Below, one piece after another: positions 1 through 11,181 of a DNA stretch of 64,000 nucleotides (positions within the stretch are counted from its first letter, which is position 1; every line of letters starts with the position of its first letter). A program made the translations under genes and the position numbers. The notes beneath the pieces are model-generated. The model made no database searches, was not told the DNA's origin, and was given only the letters and a program-made list of their open reading frames with translations. The DNA comes from Nonomuraea aurantiaca (GTDB lineage: Bacteria; Actinomycetota; Actinomycetes; Streptosporangiales; Streptosporangiaceae): assembly GCF_020215705.1 (NCBI RefSeq), contig NZ_JAIWNB010000001.1, positions 1,209,199-1,273,198 of the forward strand, written 5' to 3'.

Positions 1-2
1 TC

Positions 3-1859
3 GGCCTCGCGCCCGTACGCGTCCCGCTCTCGCTCAACCACCCGAGCCCGGAGCCCGTGCTGAGCAGGCACTGGGACCTGGTGGTCGACGGGTTCACCCG
101 GCTGACCGGGCGGCTCAGGAAGCTCGACGAGGGCGGCGAGCTGGCGGGGTGGCTCGGCGAGTTCGCCGACCTGCCGGTCCGGGTCGTGCTCAGGTCCACC
201 GAGAGCTACGCCGAGCTGCAGCGGATGCTCTGGCATCCGCACTCGCTGCACGACGAGCCCGCCGCCCGGCGGCGCGCGGCGGACCTGCTGGCCAGGCAGG
301 CGGCCAACGCTCCCGGCCGGCCGGACGACCCCGAGGTGATCGAGGCGGAGGTCGAGGAGCTGCTGGACGGCGACGTGCCGTTCTTCGCCACCACGCCGCG
401 CCTTGGCCGGCTCACCGGGCCGCGCGGTACCCAGTGGGGTCCCGCCCAGGACCTGATCGCCGGAACGCTGGGCCGGTGGCGGTCGGCCGACCTCGCGCTG
501 GAGCACCAGGTGATCCAGTCCGCCCTGGTCAGCGCGTACCTGAACGAGGGCGGCGTACCCGACCAGCGGCGCCTGCTCCCGGCCGTACTGAACACCGACG
601 ACCTGGACCGCAGGCGGCGGGCGCTGGCGGCCGACATCATGCGGTCGCTGTCCGACGCCGCCGTACGCGCCGAGGACGGCACCGTCACCTGGATCGCGCC
701 GGTGCTCAACCCGACCGGATGGGCGGTGCTGCCGCTCGGCCTCGACATGTACGGCGGCGCGGCCGGCATCGCCGTGCTGCTCGCGGGCTACCTGCGCGAG
801 ATGGAGGCGGGACGGGCCGACCCGGTGCCGGATGTCGGGCAACTGCTGGCCGATGTGCTGCGTACCGTGCGGATGGCGGAGGAGCAGTGGGCCAAGGACC
901 GGGCCGAGATCAAGACGCGACGGCCCGCGCCCGCCGGCGGCTACCTCGGGCTCGCCTCGCGGATCTGGGGCTGGCTGCTGCTGGTACGCCTCGGCGTGAT
1001 CGAGCCGGCCGAGGCGTTCTCGCGGTCGGCCGACCTCGTCCGCGAGCTGCCCGCGGCGCTGGACTCCGACCCGTCACTCGACCTGGTACGCGGCATGGCG
1101 GGAGCGGTGGTGCCCCTGCTGCGGCTCCACGAGAGCGCGGGCGACGCCGACGCGGGGGACCTGGCCAGGACGATCGGCCGCAAGCTGGTGTCGGCGGCAC
1201 AGATACGCGGCGACACCGCGTGCTGGACGATCGACGGCTTCCCCGACGGCATCGGCGGCCTGGCCCACGGGGCGACCGGCATCGGCTGGGCGCTGTCCCG
1301 GCTGGCCGCGGCCACCGGCGACACCGACTGCGTGACCGTCGCCGAGGCCGCCTTCGCCTACGAGGAGACCCTGTACGTCCCCGAGACCGGCAGCTGGCGC
1401 GACCTGCGCGGCCCGGACCAGATCGGGGCGGCGTGGTGCCACGGATCCGTCGGGATCGCGGTCGTGGCGGCCGACCAGCTCATGGAGGGCCGCGGCGACC
1501 CGGACCGGCTGCGCGACCTGCTGCGGCGCGCGGCGCAGGCCAGCCAGGCTGACGGCATCGGCTGGAACCACACCCTGTGCCACGGCGACTTCGGGGCCTG
1601 GGAGGTGCTGGACCTCGCCGTCACCGCGGGGCTCGGCGCGGGCGGGCTGGACCGGCCCCGTCTGGAGGCCCATCTGCTCGGCAGTGTGGAGGAGCACGGG
1701 CCGGTCAGCGGGTTCGCCAGGGACGCGTTCGTGCCGGGGCTGATGCCGGGGCTCGGCGGAGTCGCGTACCAGTTGCTCCGCATGCATCCCGAATGCCCAC
1801 TGCCGTCGGTGCTCCTGCCCGACCCCGGCCCGCTCTCCAGCACCGTGAAGCCGTCTTGA
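3..1859 (+). CDS. lanM: Class II lanthipeptide synthetase LanM, C-terminal part (cut by left edge)
   Basis: The reading frame is already open at the first base, so the N-terminal half of the gene lies outside the window; 618 residues are visible. Roughly residues 1-200 match the end of the LanM dehydratase domain (GDVPFF near residue 123). The rest is a LanC-like cyclase. The three zinc ligands expected of LanC are present: a Cys in WCHG near residue 478 and the Cys-His of LCHGD near 525, plus a GGLAHG motif near 419. LanM enzymes dehydrate Ser/Thr of a precursor peptide and close thioether rings onto Cys. The precursor gene is not in the window and presumably lies to the left. An ABC exporter follows after 53 bp, as is usual in these clusters. 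A GTG at 57 is only an internal codon. Family assignment is secure; the product class is inferred. Confidence 0.88.
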   Translation, partial: GLAPVRVPLSLNHPSPEPVLSRHWDLVVDGFTRLTGRLRKLDEGGELAGWLGEFADLPVRVVLRSTESYAELQRMLWHPHSLHDEPAARRRAADLLARQAANAPGRPDDPEVIEAEVEELLDGDVPFFATTPRLGRLTGPRGTQWGPAQDLIAGTLGRWRSADLALEHQVIQSALVSAYLNEGGVPDQRRLLPAVLNTDDLDRRRRALAADIMRSLSDAAVRAEDGTVTWIAPVLNPTGWAVLPLGLDMYGGAAGIAVLLAGYLREMEAGRADPVPDVGQLLADVLRTVRMAEEQWAKDRAEIKTRRPAPAGGYLGLASRIWGWLLLVRLGVIEPAEAFSRSADLVRELPAALDSDPSLDLVRGMAGAVVPLLRLHESAGDADAGDLARTIGRKLVSAAQIRGDTACWTIDGFPDGIGGLAHGATGIGWALSRLAAATGDTDCVTVAEAAFAYEETLYVPETGSWRDLRGPDQIGAAWCHGSVGIAVVAADQLMEGRGDPDRLRDLLRRAAQASQADGIGWNHTLCHGDFGAWEVLDLAVTAGLGAGGLDRPRLEAHLLGSVEEHGPVSGFARDAFVPGLMPGLGGVAYQLLRMHPECPLPSVLLPDPGPLSSTVKPS

Positions 1860-3761
1860 GCGCGTCCGCCGATGCCGATGAAGCCGTCTCCAGCGCGTCC
1901 GCCGACGCTCAGATGGTGTCGCCTTACTGGCAACTCGACGATGCGGGCGACATGGGCTTCTGGCGGATGTGCCGGCGGCTGCCGGCCACCAGCCGGGCGG
2001 TGCTCGCGATCGTGGCGCGGGCGGCGCCCCGGCACGCCGTCACGGTCGTCCTGCTCCAGGTCGTGTCGGGAGCCGCCACGGCCTTCGGCCTGCTGGCCAC
2101 CACGGGGGCGCTGGAACGGCTGCTCGCCACCGGCCCCACCGTGGAGGTGATGGCGGCCGCGCTGCCCATGATCCTCCTCGTCGGCGGGGCGTACCTGCTG
2201 CGGGGCGCGGTCGAGACGGCCATCGCGGCCGCGTACGCCCGGCTGACGCCCGCGGTGCGCCGGATGGCGGAGGGGGAGCTGTTCGAGGCCGGGCTCCGCG
2301 TCGAGCTGGCCGCCTACGACGACGCCGGCTTCTACGACCGGATGCAGCGGGCGCGCGACCGGGGCCTGTTCCACCTCGCGCGGGCCGTGGACAACCTGGT
2401 CGACCTCGTCGGCGCGGCGCTGGCGTTCGCCGCCGCGTTCACCGGCCTGGCCGTCCTGCACGCCGCGCTGCTCCCGGTGCTGGTGCTGGGCGTACTCCCG
2501 TCGGCCTGGACGGTGCAGCGCTCGGCCCGGCTGGCGTACGCGCACATGACCCGCACGGTCACCCTGAACCGCCGGGTCCAGATGATCACCGAGCTGGGCA
2601 CGCAGCGCGAGCCCGCCCCGGAGATCCGCGCCTGCCAGGCCGAGGACTTCCTGCTGCGGGAGTACGCCGAGGTGGCCGACCCGCTGCGCGACCAGGAGGT
2701 ACGGGTGAAGACCGGCCAGGTACGCGTCGGCACCGTCGGCCGGGCGCTCACCGGGCTCATGTCCGCCATCACGTTCACCGTGCTCGGCCTGCTGCTGCAG
2801 GCGGGCTGGATCCCGCTGGCGGTGGCCGGCGGCGCGGTCATAGCCGTGCGCACCGCGAACGCCGCGCTCAGCCGGCTGGTCCACTCGGCGCACCAGCTGC
2901 TGGAGCAGGGCATGTACGTGGCGGACTACCAGGAGTTCGTCGACGACGCCGCCTCCAGGAGCCGCGCGGCGGCCACCCGCACGGCGCCCGCCGCGCCGGA
3001 GGTGATCACGCTGAGCGGCGTCGGGTTCGGCTACCCGGGCGGGAGCCGCGAGGCGCTGCGCGGCATCGACCTCACCGTCCGCGCCGGTCAGACCATCGCC
3101 CTCGTCGGCGAGAACGGCTCCGGCAAGACCACGCTCGCCAAGATCATCGCGGGCCTGTACGAGCCCACGGCCGGGCAGGTGAGCTGGGACGGCGTGGACA
3201 TCCGCGAGATGGACCCGCACAGCGTCGGCGACCGGATCATGATGGTGCTCCAGGACCCGATCCGCTGGCCGCACACCGCCCGCGCCAACGTCCGAGCCGG
3301 CCGCCACGACCGCGACGACCCCGGCGACCTGGGGCTGCGCGCCGCGGCCGAGCTGGCGGGCGCCGACACCGTGGTGGCGGACCTGCCCCACGGCTGGCAG
3401 ACGCTGCTCTCGAAGTACTTCCGCGGCGGCCAGGAACTTTCGGGCGGCCAGTGGCAGCGGCTGGCCGTCGCCCGCGGCGTCTTCCGCGACGCGCCCGTAC
3501 TGATCTGGGACGAGCCGACGGCACCGCTGGACGCCAAGGCCGAGTTCGCCGTGTACGAGTCACTGCGCCGCCTCGCCACCGGCCGGATCGTCATCCTGAT
3601 CACGCACCGGCTGGCCAGCGTGCGCAACTCCGACCGGATCTACCTCCTGCACGAGGGCGCGCTGGCGGAGGAGGGCACGCATGACGAGCTGATCGCCCGA
3701 TCCGGTCGATACGCGGAGCTGTACGAGTTGCAGGCGCGCATGTACGCCGACGAACTCCCCC

Positions 3762-4800
<1,039 letters not shown>

Positions 4801-5030
4801 TCACCGTCATGCGGGACAGCATCGACTCGGTCCGAGAGCTCAGCGGCGGACGGACCGGAGAGGCAGTCCTCGCCTTCGTCGGCACTCTCGCCGGCACCAG
4901 CCTCACCCGGCGGCTACGCGGCTGACATCGCAGAGGCCGCCTTCTCGATCCCGGTCGTTCTCATCCAACGACGCCACGGATTCCTGAGCGGCGCCGCCAA
5001 AGCCCTCCGGGACCTGCTCCTGGAGGGTGA
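4801..5030. other. Gene-poor remnant DNA between decayed genes
   Basis: Short open stretches occur on both strands (for example a 38-codon plus-strand frame starting at ATG 4809) but none has a ribosome binding site or a domain that can be recognised. Together with the two remnants to the left it looks like decayed coding DNA. Confidence 0.4.
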
Positions 5031-5279
5031 TCAGAGCGACAGCGGTACGGGGTGAATCTCGTCGGCGGGGTGGCCCGAGCGCTGGTGAATGCGTTGTACG
5101 GCCTCCGCGCTCGGTGCGTCGGACAGGCAGTAGATGACACCCTCCTCAGGATCCGCCCAGGTCTGCATGAAGGACACGCCCTCTTCGCCCTGGATCGCGA
5201 GGTCGGCCTCGTGCGCTTCACGGAGCTGCTCGTCCGTGATGCCCACCATGTGGTGGTGGACATCCATGAACCTCGTCAT
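5031..5279 (-). CDS. SCO4226-like small nickel-binding domain protein (DUF4242)
   Basis: This 82-residue protein starts MTRFMDVHHHM and contains QTWADPEEGVIYCLSDAPS and IHQRSGHPADEIHPV, the pattern of the DUF4242/SCO4226 family. These are small ferredoxin-fold proteins that dimerise; the Streptomyces member binds nickel. His residues near the N terminus and the HPADEIHPV tail are the likely metal-binding elements. An AGGAGG ribosome binding site sits just upstream of the ATG at 5279. It is divergent from the methyltransferase at 5466 and not evidently in an operon. The metabolic role of the family is not established. Confidence 0.8.
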   Translation of the reverse strand: MTRFMDVHHHMVGITDEQLREAHEADLAIQGEEGVSFMQTWADPEEGVIYCLSDAPSAEAVQRIHQRSGHPADEIHPVPLSL

Positions 5280-5465
5280 GGCATTCCTCCTGTAGACATC
5301 TGGCGCAAGACCCTCTCAGCCTAGATCCGACATAAGTCATCAATCACCCCAAGATTCCTCAAATGGCATGTCAGGGAACGCCCGCCTCCCGCCTTTCCCG
5401 CCCTATGGCTATTCAGCGGTCTTATGATCATTGCGACTGGTTCCCGATCTCACGAGGAGTCCACC

Positions 5466-6269
5466 GTGGCCGAAAATTCGGACTTGTGGGCAAATGGCAT
5501 CGACACCACCCGGCCCAGCATCGCCAGGGCCTATGACGTCGTGCTCAACGGCAAGGACAACTTCGAGGTGGACCGCGCGTTCGTCGCCGAGATCGTGAAA
5601 GTCGTCCCCGAGATTTACGATGTGGCCACCTACAACAGGCAGATCCTCGGCCGGGGCGTACGCTTTCTCGTCGAGCGCGGCATCACGCAATTCGTCGACC
5701 TCGGCTCCGGCCTGCCGACGGTGGAGAACACGCACCACGTCGCGCAGCGGGCCGACCCGGACGCGCACGTGGTCTACGTCGACAATGACCCGATGGTGCT
5801 GGCCCACGGCCGGGCGATCCTGGCCGAGAACGACCGGACCGGGGTGGTCACGTCCGACCTGCGCGAACCGAAGTCGATCCTGGCCGACGAGACGGTCCAG
5901 CGGCTCATCGACCTGGACCGGCCGGTAGGCGTGATGCTGGTCGGCATCCTGCACCACCTGCACGACAGCGAGGACCCGAAGGGCATCGTGGACGCCTACA
6001 TGGCGGCGGTCCCGTCCGGCAGCTATGTCTTCATCACCCATTTCTGCTCCGCCACCCAGGACGCGCGTGACGCGGAGAAGAAGTTCCTCGCGCTGCTCGG
6101 CACCGGCCGCTTCCGGACTCCCGAGGAGATCACCTCGTTCTTCGACGGGTACGAGCTGGTCGAGCCCGGTGTCGTCCCGCTGCCCCTGTGGCGTCCCGAG
6201 GACACCGTCCCCGACGTGCTCAGCGTCGGCCAGCGGCTCATGTACGGCGGCATCGCCCGGAAGCCCTGA
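5466..6269 (+). CDS. SAM-dependent methyltransferase, DUF574 (Methyltransf_19) family
   Basis: This 267-residue class I methyltransferase carries RPSIARAYDVVLNGKDNFEV at the start, the usual DUF574 signature (hxRhYDhhLGGKDNF). The SAM-binding FVDLGSGLPT follows, then VVYVDNDPMV for the ribose-binding acid. DUF574 proteins are expanded in actinobacteria and their acceptors are mostly unknown. The GTG at 5466 is chosen because GAGGAG lies 7 bp upstream; an in-frame ATG at 5424 has no such site. A paralogue lies at 42618. It stands alone, between a divergent small gene and the cold-shock leader. Confidence 0.88.
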   Translation: MAENSDLWANGIDTTRPSIARAYDVVLNGKDNFEVDRAFVAEIVKVVPEIYDVATYNRQILGRGVRFLVERGITQFVDLGSGLPTVENTHHVAQRADPDAHVVYVDNDPMVLAHGRAILAENDRTGVVTSDLREPKSILADETVQRLIDLDRPVGVMLVGILHHLHDSEDPKGIVDAYMAAVPSGSYVFITHFCSATQDARDAEKKFLALLGTGRFRTPEEITSFFDGYELVEPGVVPLPLWRPEDTVPDVLSVGQRLMYGGIARKP

Positions 6270-6425
6270 CCCGCCGGCATCGGTGGGCCAGGCAGGGGTC
6301 TCGCCCCGCTGCCATCCGCCTCCGCCGACCGTGAGCGGCGCGCCGATGCGGGGGTCGACACATTGGCGCGGGAGGCATGGTAAGCTCGTCTTAGTTGCAG
6401 TTCTGGTACCCAAATGAACTTTGTG

Positions 6426-6464
6426 TGCGCCTGACGGGACGTAGCCCTCAGGCGCATTTTGTTT
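6426..6464 (+). promoter_or_regulatory. Hairpin plus U-rich run in the cold-shock gene leader
   Basis: TGCGCCTGA and TCAGGCGCA form a 9-bp stem, with a nested GGG/CCC, and are followed by ATTTTGTTT. This is a terminator-like hairpin about 100 bp upstream of the csp start and in the same orientation, so it may act as an attenuator or a temperature-sensitive leader. The alternative is simple termination of an upstream short RNA. Confidence 0.55.
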
Positions 6465-6553
6465 GCCGGTCATTTCCGGATGGGTCATTTCGGCGACGTG
6501 GGGCCCGTGACCTGCGGGTTCTGATTATTTCGCCTATCCTAGAGGAGATCGAC

Positions 6554-6757
6554 ATGGCGACTGGCACCGTGAAGTGGTTTAACGCTGAAAAGGGCTTCGG
6601 CTTCATCGAGCAGGACGGCGGCGGCGCCGACGTCTTCGCCCACTACTCCAACATCGCTGCCCAGGGCTTCCGCGAGCTGCAGGAAGGCCAGAAGGTCAGC
6701 TTCGACATCACGCAGGGCCAGAAGGGCCCGCAGGCCGAGAACATCGTTCCCGCCTGA
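6554..6757 (+). CDS. cspA: Cold-shock protein, CspA family
   Basis: The 67-residue protein starts [18 protein letters not shown] and keeps both RNA-binding motifs (KGFGFI and DVFAHYSNI, with His for the usual second RNP2 position). It is the standard length for a single cold-shock domain. CspA-type proteins bind single-stranded nucleic acids and melt RNA structure. A GAGGAG ribosome binding site lies 8 bp before the ATG. The leader from about 6390 to 6553 is long and structured, as is common for csp mRNAs, and a strong terminator follows the stop codon, so the gene is monocistronic. Confidence 0.97.
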   Translation: MATGTVKWFNAEKGFGFIEQDGGGADVFAHYSNIAAQGFRELQEGQKVSFDITQGQKGPQAENIVPA

Positions 6758-6772
6758 CGCTAGTCACGCACA

Positions 6773-6816
6773 ACGAGCCGGGGTTCGCACCTGAAGAGGT
6801 GCGGGCCCCGGCTCGT
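6773..6816 (+). terminator. Strong hairpin terminator after cspA
   Basis: A 20-bp stem (ACGAGCCGGGG... pairing with ...CCCCGGCTCGT, two positions G-U in the RNA) closes on a GAAG loop. No clear U-run follows, which is normal for high-GC actinobacterial terminators. Confidence 0.85.
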
Positions 6817-6922
6817 CGCGTTGCGGGCGTGTGCCGCGAGCCCGGCTGCCCCGGGCCAGGGTTAATGTCGGTGAAACCGCACGTCGCGTGGTTGCGAAAC
6901 AGCGGACTGCCAGCCTGTCCGC

Positions 6923-7795
6923 ATGAGCGATGCGAAAGACGTAGATCGGGCGCACACTCCTGAACAGGCCGCCGCCTCGTGGAAGCGTGAGGTCATAGAA
7001 CTGGCGGTGCTTTTCGTCGCGGTCGGTCTGGCCCACCTGTTCGCCACTCTTATGGGGCACTCCGCCCCAGGCCCCGCGGTGCTGATCACCCTCGGTGCGG
7101 GGCTCATCGCGTGTACCTTCGTCCACAAACGCCTGGCCCACCGACGACCCGGCCGCAAACGCCTGGGCCGCGAAGGCCGCAGACGATGGGGAACCGAGCG
7201 CCAAGCCGCCGAGGTGATCGATATCGAGGGAGGCCGGCCGATGAAATTGTGGCGCATCCGCACGCGGGTGGTCGACCGGCCGGGCCGTCTGGCGGAGCTG
7301 GCCACGGCGTTCGCCAGGCTGGACTGCAACGTGCTGGCCCTGCACATCGCCGCGACGGGCAGCAGCGCGATCTCTCCATCCGGCTGCGCCGCCTTGGACG
7401 AGTTCGTCGTCGAGGCGCCCACGCAGCTGAGCGAGAAAGTCCTGCGGTCGGCGGTCGAGAAGGCCGGCGGACTCGACATCATCATCGTCCGCGCCTACGT
7501 CAAAGACCTGGTCGACCCCGGTGTCCAGGCCCTCGTCCTGGCCCATGCCGTCAGCGACGACCCGGAGCAGCTGCCCCATGCGATGGCGGAGCTGCTGCGC
7601 GCCGCGGACGTCGAGTGGCGACGCCCCGGAGACACCCTCGCCGACAGCGGCGAGTCCGGCACCACTCTGGTGATTTCCGTCCATCCCGAACGGGCGCTCC
7701 TGGTCAGCCGCCCCGCTCTGCCGTTCACCCCGGCAGAGGCGGCCAGAGCCGCCGCACTGGCCGCCAGCGTGAGACAGCGGCGCTACTCCGACTGA
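6923..7795 (+). CDS. Membrane-anchored ACT-domain protein
   Basis: The 290-residue protein has two hydrophobic segments near residues 27-45 and 52-70, a basic linker, and an ACT domain starting about residue 107 (RIRTRVVDRPGRLAEL, then DCNVLALHI). The second half (about 190-280) is another alpha-beta module without a recognised signature. ACT domains bind amino acids or similar small ligands; no enzyme domain is visible, so this is more likely a sensor or regulator than a catalyst. An internal Met at about 105 would give a soluble form starting exactly at the ACT domain. It is monocistronic, transcribed towards the GH2 gene. Confidence 0.7.
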   Translation: MSDAKDVDRAHTPEQAAASWKREVIELAVLFVAVGLAHLFATLMGHSAPGPAVLITLGAGLIACTFVHKRLAHRRPGRKRLGREGRRRWGTERQAAEVIDIEGGRPMKLWRIRTRVVDRPGRLAELATAFARLDCNVLALHIAATGSSAISPSGCAALDEFVVEAPTQLSEKVLRSAVEKAGGLDIIIVRAYVKDLVDPGVQALVLAHAVSDDPEQLPHAMAELLRAADVEWRRPGDTLADSGESGTTLVISVHPERALLVSRPALPFTPAEAARAAALAASVRQRRYSD

Positions 7796-7832
7796 ATGCC
7801 GACCGCTCAGCCAAGGCTGCCTCGTGTACGCG

Positions 7833-9674
7833 TCACCGCCGTTCGACGGCGGCGGGCTTCACCTGGATCGCGCGGATCCTTCCGACATCGAGCTTCATGG
7901 AGCGATCGAAGGTATAGATGCCGTTCTGCTCCTGGAACACATCAGTGAGCTGCGTGTAGCAATAGCCGAACATGTCCGGATTATCGAGCAACGCGGTGAC
8001 GAGACCGCCGAACCGTACGTAGAACTCTTCCTCACCGGCCGGACGAACGCCGTACCCCCACGACCGATCGAGCGCATCACCGCCCTCCTCGGTGCCCGCG
8101 ACCCACCAGATGCCGCCGAACTCACTGACGAAGTACGGCTGCCCCCGATAGGCCGCGGACATCGGGCCATCCGGGCTCGTGTTCATGAACGGCCGCCCGG
8201 AGGCGAGGCCCGCGTGGTTCGCGGCGAAGACCGCCGGGTCCTGCTCGTAGTCGTGCGAGTCCACGACGTCGGTCTCCGCGACGCGGTGCGCGTAGCCCGA
8301 CACGTCCAGAACGGGACGCGTGGGGTCGGCGAGCTTCGTCGCCAGCCACATCGCCCGCGTCACGTCGTCGAGCTGGGTGATCCGGTCCGTCAGGATCTGC
8401 GAGGTCTCGTTCAGCGGGCACCAGCCGACGATCGACGGATGGCTCAGGTCGCGGCGCACGGCTTCGAGCCACTGCGTCACCATCGACGCCGTCGGCCGCT
8501 GGTTGTCCCCGGCCGGTCCGGACGTGTCGACACCCCAGTCGCCGAACTCTCCCCAGACCAGATAGCCCAGCCGATCCGCATGGTAGAGGTATCGCTCCTC
8601 GAACACCTTCTGGTGGAGGCGGGCCCCGTTGAAGCCCGCCGCGATGCCCAGCTCGATGTCGTGGGCGAGCGCGTGGTCGCTCGGGGCCGTCATCAGCGAC
8701 TGCGGCCAATACCCCTGGTCGAGTACGAGCCGCTGGAACACCGGCAGGCCGTTGAGCAGTAACCGGTTACCGTCGATCGAGACCGAGCGCAGCCCCGCGT
8801 ACGACCTGGCCTCGTCGACCACGACCCCGGCCGCGTCGAGGATCTCGACGCTCAGCCCGTACAGGTGCGGATCCGCCGGCGACCACGGCCTGACCGCGCC
8901 TTCCGGCAGCCGCAGGGTGAGCCTGGGGGAGAGGTCGAGATCGGCGCGCACCCCCGCCTCGGCCAGGACGGCGCCGGCCGGACGGTTGGTGTCGTGATCG
9001 TAGGTCTCGGTGAGCCGGAGCCGGACCCGATGGCCCGGCCGGTTGGCCGGCAGCAGGACGGTGACGTCGAAGCCGGGCGAGGCCAGCTGCGGCACCACCC
9101 GCACCTCACGGGCGTGCACGCCGCCGACCGGCTCCAGCCACACGGTCTGCCAGATTCCCGTCGTCCGGGTGTAGAGGCAGCCCGCGTTGGCGTACTCCCT
9201 CGACTGCTTGCCGCGCGCCTGGAGGCTGTGGCGGCTGTCGCGGGCGCGGACCACGATCACGGCGTCCTCGCCCGGTGCGGCGACGCCGGTGAGATCGGCT
9301 GTGAACGGGGTGAAGCCACCCCGATGCCGCACGACCTCGTGCCCGTTGACCCAGACGGTCGCGTCATGGTCGACGGCGCCGAAGTGCAGCAGCACGCTGC
9401 GACCGGCCCACGCCTCAGGGACGCGGACCGTCCGCCGGTACCAGACCGCCTCCATGAAATCGACGTTCGCGACGCCGGACAGCTCGCTCTCCGGGGCGAA
9501 GGGCACGGTGATCCGGCCCGACAGCTCACGTTCGACCAGCCCGCGTTCGAGGCCGGAATCGCCGGCGTCGATCTCGAACTGCCAGTCGCCGTTCAGGTTC
9601 AGCCAGTCCGTACGCATCAGGGCGGGCCGAGGGTATTCCGGGCGGGGAAGGGCCGAGGGCACTGCCTGGCGCAT
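7833..9674 (-). CDS. Glycoside hydrolase family 2 (beta-galactosidase/glucuronidase-like)
   Basis: The 613-residue protein has the GH2 order: a sugar-binding jelly roll (LNLNGDWQFEID, about 20-190), an immunoglobulin-like domain (about 190-290) and a TIM barrel. The acid/base Glu is in CPLNETSQ near residue 420 and the nucleophile Glu in FVSEFGGIWW near 519. No signal peptide is visible, so it is cytoplasmic. ATG 9674 is chosen because the protein then begins MRQAVPSALPRPEYPRP, the usual GH2 onset; GTG 9686 is an alternative. It lies about 100 bp after the MFS gene on the same strand and could be the last gene of that unit. The substrate cannot be read from the sequence. Confidence 0.88.
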   Translation of the reverse strand: MRQAVPSALPRPEYPRPALMRTDWLNLNGDWQFEIDAGDSGLERGLVERELSGRITVPFAPESELSGVANVDFMEAVWYRRTVRVPEAWAGRSVLLHFGAVDHDATVWVNGHEVVRHRGGFTPFTADLTGVAAPGEDAVIVVRARDSRHSLQARGKQSREYANAGCLYTRTTGIWQTVWLEPVGGVHAREVRVVPQLASPGFDVTVLLPANRPGHRVRLRLTETYDHDTNRPAGAVLAEAGVRADLDLSPRLTLRLPEGAVRPWSPADPHLYGLSVEILDAAGVVVDEARSYAGLRSVSIDGNRLLLNGLPVFQRLVLDQGYWPQSLMTAPSDHALAHDIELGIAAGFNGARLHQKVFEERYLYHADRLGYLVWGEFGDWGVDTSGPAGDNQRPTASMVTQWLEAVRRDLSHPSIVGWCPLNETSQILTDRITQLDDVTRAMWLATKLADPTRPVLDVSGYAHRVAETDVVDSHDYEQDPAVFAANHAGLASGRPFMNTSPDGPMSAAYRGQPYFVSEFGGIWWVAGTEEGGDALDRSWGYGVRPAGEEEFYVRFGGLVTALLDNPDMFGYCYTQLTDVFQEQNGIYTFDRSMKLDVGRIRAIQVKPAAVERR

Positions 9675-9773
9675 CGCTTCCGTCACGACGAGTTGGGCCT
9701 TTCTCGAGAGCGGCGACCTACGTCGTGGATCACTCTTCCAGCAGGCCCGCGCGAAGACCACGGCGCCCAAGGG

Positions 9774-11180
9774 TCACGGCGGCTCGGAGCCGGGTTCGCG
9801 CCGGCCCGCGCCGGCCGTAGCGGGTGCCTCGGGGCTGCGCAGCCCCGAGGCGGCGACCGCGATGAGGGCGCAGAGCCCGAGCATGGTCGCCCAGACACCG
9901 TGGTAGGCGGCGGTCGAGCCGAGGCGATCCCCCGACAGCACCAGCACGAGCGCGGAGACGCCGATGACCGCCCCGCAGGCGCGCGAGGTGACGGACATGG
10001 CGGTGCCGGTGGCCAGCCGGGCGGGCGGAATCTCGGCGACGGCGGCACCGCTGAGCGCGTTGACCAGCACGGCGACGCCCATCCCGGTCGCGACGACCGC
10101 GGGCAGGACCACCGAGAGGTACGCCTGGCCGCCCCCCGCCGCGAGCGCCAGGTAGCCGGTGGCGAGCGACAGCAGCACCACCCCGCCCAACGCCAGCCTG
10201 CGGTGCCCGGTGCGCGCCGCCAGCCGCCCGGCGAGCGGTGCGGTGAGGACCTGCACGACCGCGCCGGGAGTGACGGCGAGCCCCGCCTGGGCCTCGGAGT
10301 ATCCCCAGATCTTGGTGAGGAACAGGATGTTGGCCAGCGGAAGGGCGAACATCACCAGCCCGAGGAGGAACATCGCGAGGTTGGCCCGCTGGGTGCCCCG
10401 TGCCCGGAGGATCTTCAGGTCCACGATGGGAGCGGGGTGGGAGCGCGCCCGCCGGATGAAGAGCACGCCGACGAGGACACCGGCGGCGAGGGCGAGGATC
10501 GTACCCGGGCTGCCCGGACCCCACGCGTCGCTCTGCACGATGGCCAGCGAGGGCAGGCCGATGGCCGCCACCAGCAGGACCAGGCCGACGATGTCCGGCA
10601 TCCGTGACGGGGCGGACGGCGGCGTCCTGGCCAGGGTCCGCCACGCGCCGAACAGCACGACGAGCCCGACCGGCAGGTGGAGGAAGAACACCGTACGCCA
10701 GTCCCAGACGGCGACCAGCAGCCCCCCGAGCGACGGCCCGGAGGCGGTCGCCACCGACTGCGTCGCGCTCCACAGGCCGATCGCCGTGCCCCGTCGTTCC
10801 GGCGGGTAGTACGGCAGGATCAGCGCGAGCGTCAGCGGGGTGATCACGCCGCCGCCCACGCCCTGCACGACCCTGGCGGCGATCAGGATGCCGGCCGAGG
10901 GGGCGACCGCGCACAGGGCGGCGCCGACCACGAACACCGTCAGCCCGGCGAGGAAGACCCGCCGGTAGCCGAACCGGTCCGCCAGGCCGCCCGCCGGCAG
11001 CAGCGCCGCCGTGAACGTGATCGCGTAGCCGTTGAACACCCACGAGAGTTCGGGCAGCCCGCTGCTCGGAAAGCTGCGGAGCATGTCGGGGAAGGCGATG
11101 TTGGCCAGCTGTACGTCGATCGCACCCAGAAAGGCGCTCCCGCACAGCACCGCCAGGGGGAGCGCCCGGGATCCGCGCAC
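9774..11180 (-). CDS. MFS exporter, DHA2 (14-helix drug/H+ antiporter) family
   Basis: The 468 residues contain about 14 hydrophobic helices. DHA2 features are visible: GAIDVQLANIAFPDM in helix 1, GGLADRFGYRRVFLAG in the loop 2-3 motif A, and RVVQGVGGGVITPL for motif B. Members export drugs and secondary metabolites by proton antiport. The GTG start at 11180 is one base from the stop of the acyl-CoA ligase gene, so the two are almost certainly translated together. Its place beside the encapsulin operon makes it a candidate exporter of that pathway's product, or a self-resistance pump. That role is inferred. Confidence 0.85.
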   Translation of the reverse strand: MRGSRALPLAVLCGSAFLGAIDVQLANIAFPDMLRSFPSSGLPELSWVFNGYAITFTAALLPAGGLADRFGYRRVFLAGLTVFVVGAALCAVAPSAGILIAARVVQGVGGGVITPLTLALILPYYPPERRGTAIGLWSATQSVATASGPSLGGLLVAVWDWRTVFFLHLPVGLVVLFGAWRTLARTPPSAPSRMPDIVGLVLLVAAIGLPSLAIVQSDAWGPGSPGTILALAAGVLVGVLFIRRARSHPAPIVDLKILRARGTQRANLAMFLLGLVMFALPLANILFLTKIWGYSEAQAGLAVTPGAVVQVLTAPLAGRLAARTGHRRLALGGVVLLSLATGYLALAAGGGQAYLSVVLPAVVATGMGVAVLVNALSGAAVAEIPPARLATGTAMSVTSRACGAVIGVSALVLVLSGDRLGSTAAYHGVWATMLGLCALIAVAASGLRSPEAPATAGAGRREPGSEPP

Positions 11181-11181
11181 C

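Noticed and set aside
1358..3391. A 677-codon minus-strand frame opposite lanM and the exporter
   Set aside because: Antisense to clear LanC and ABC motifs; composition is that of a shadow frame.
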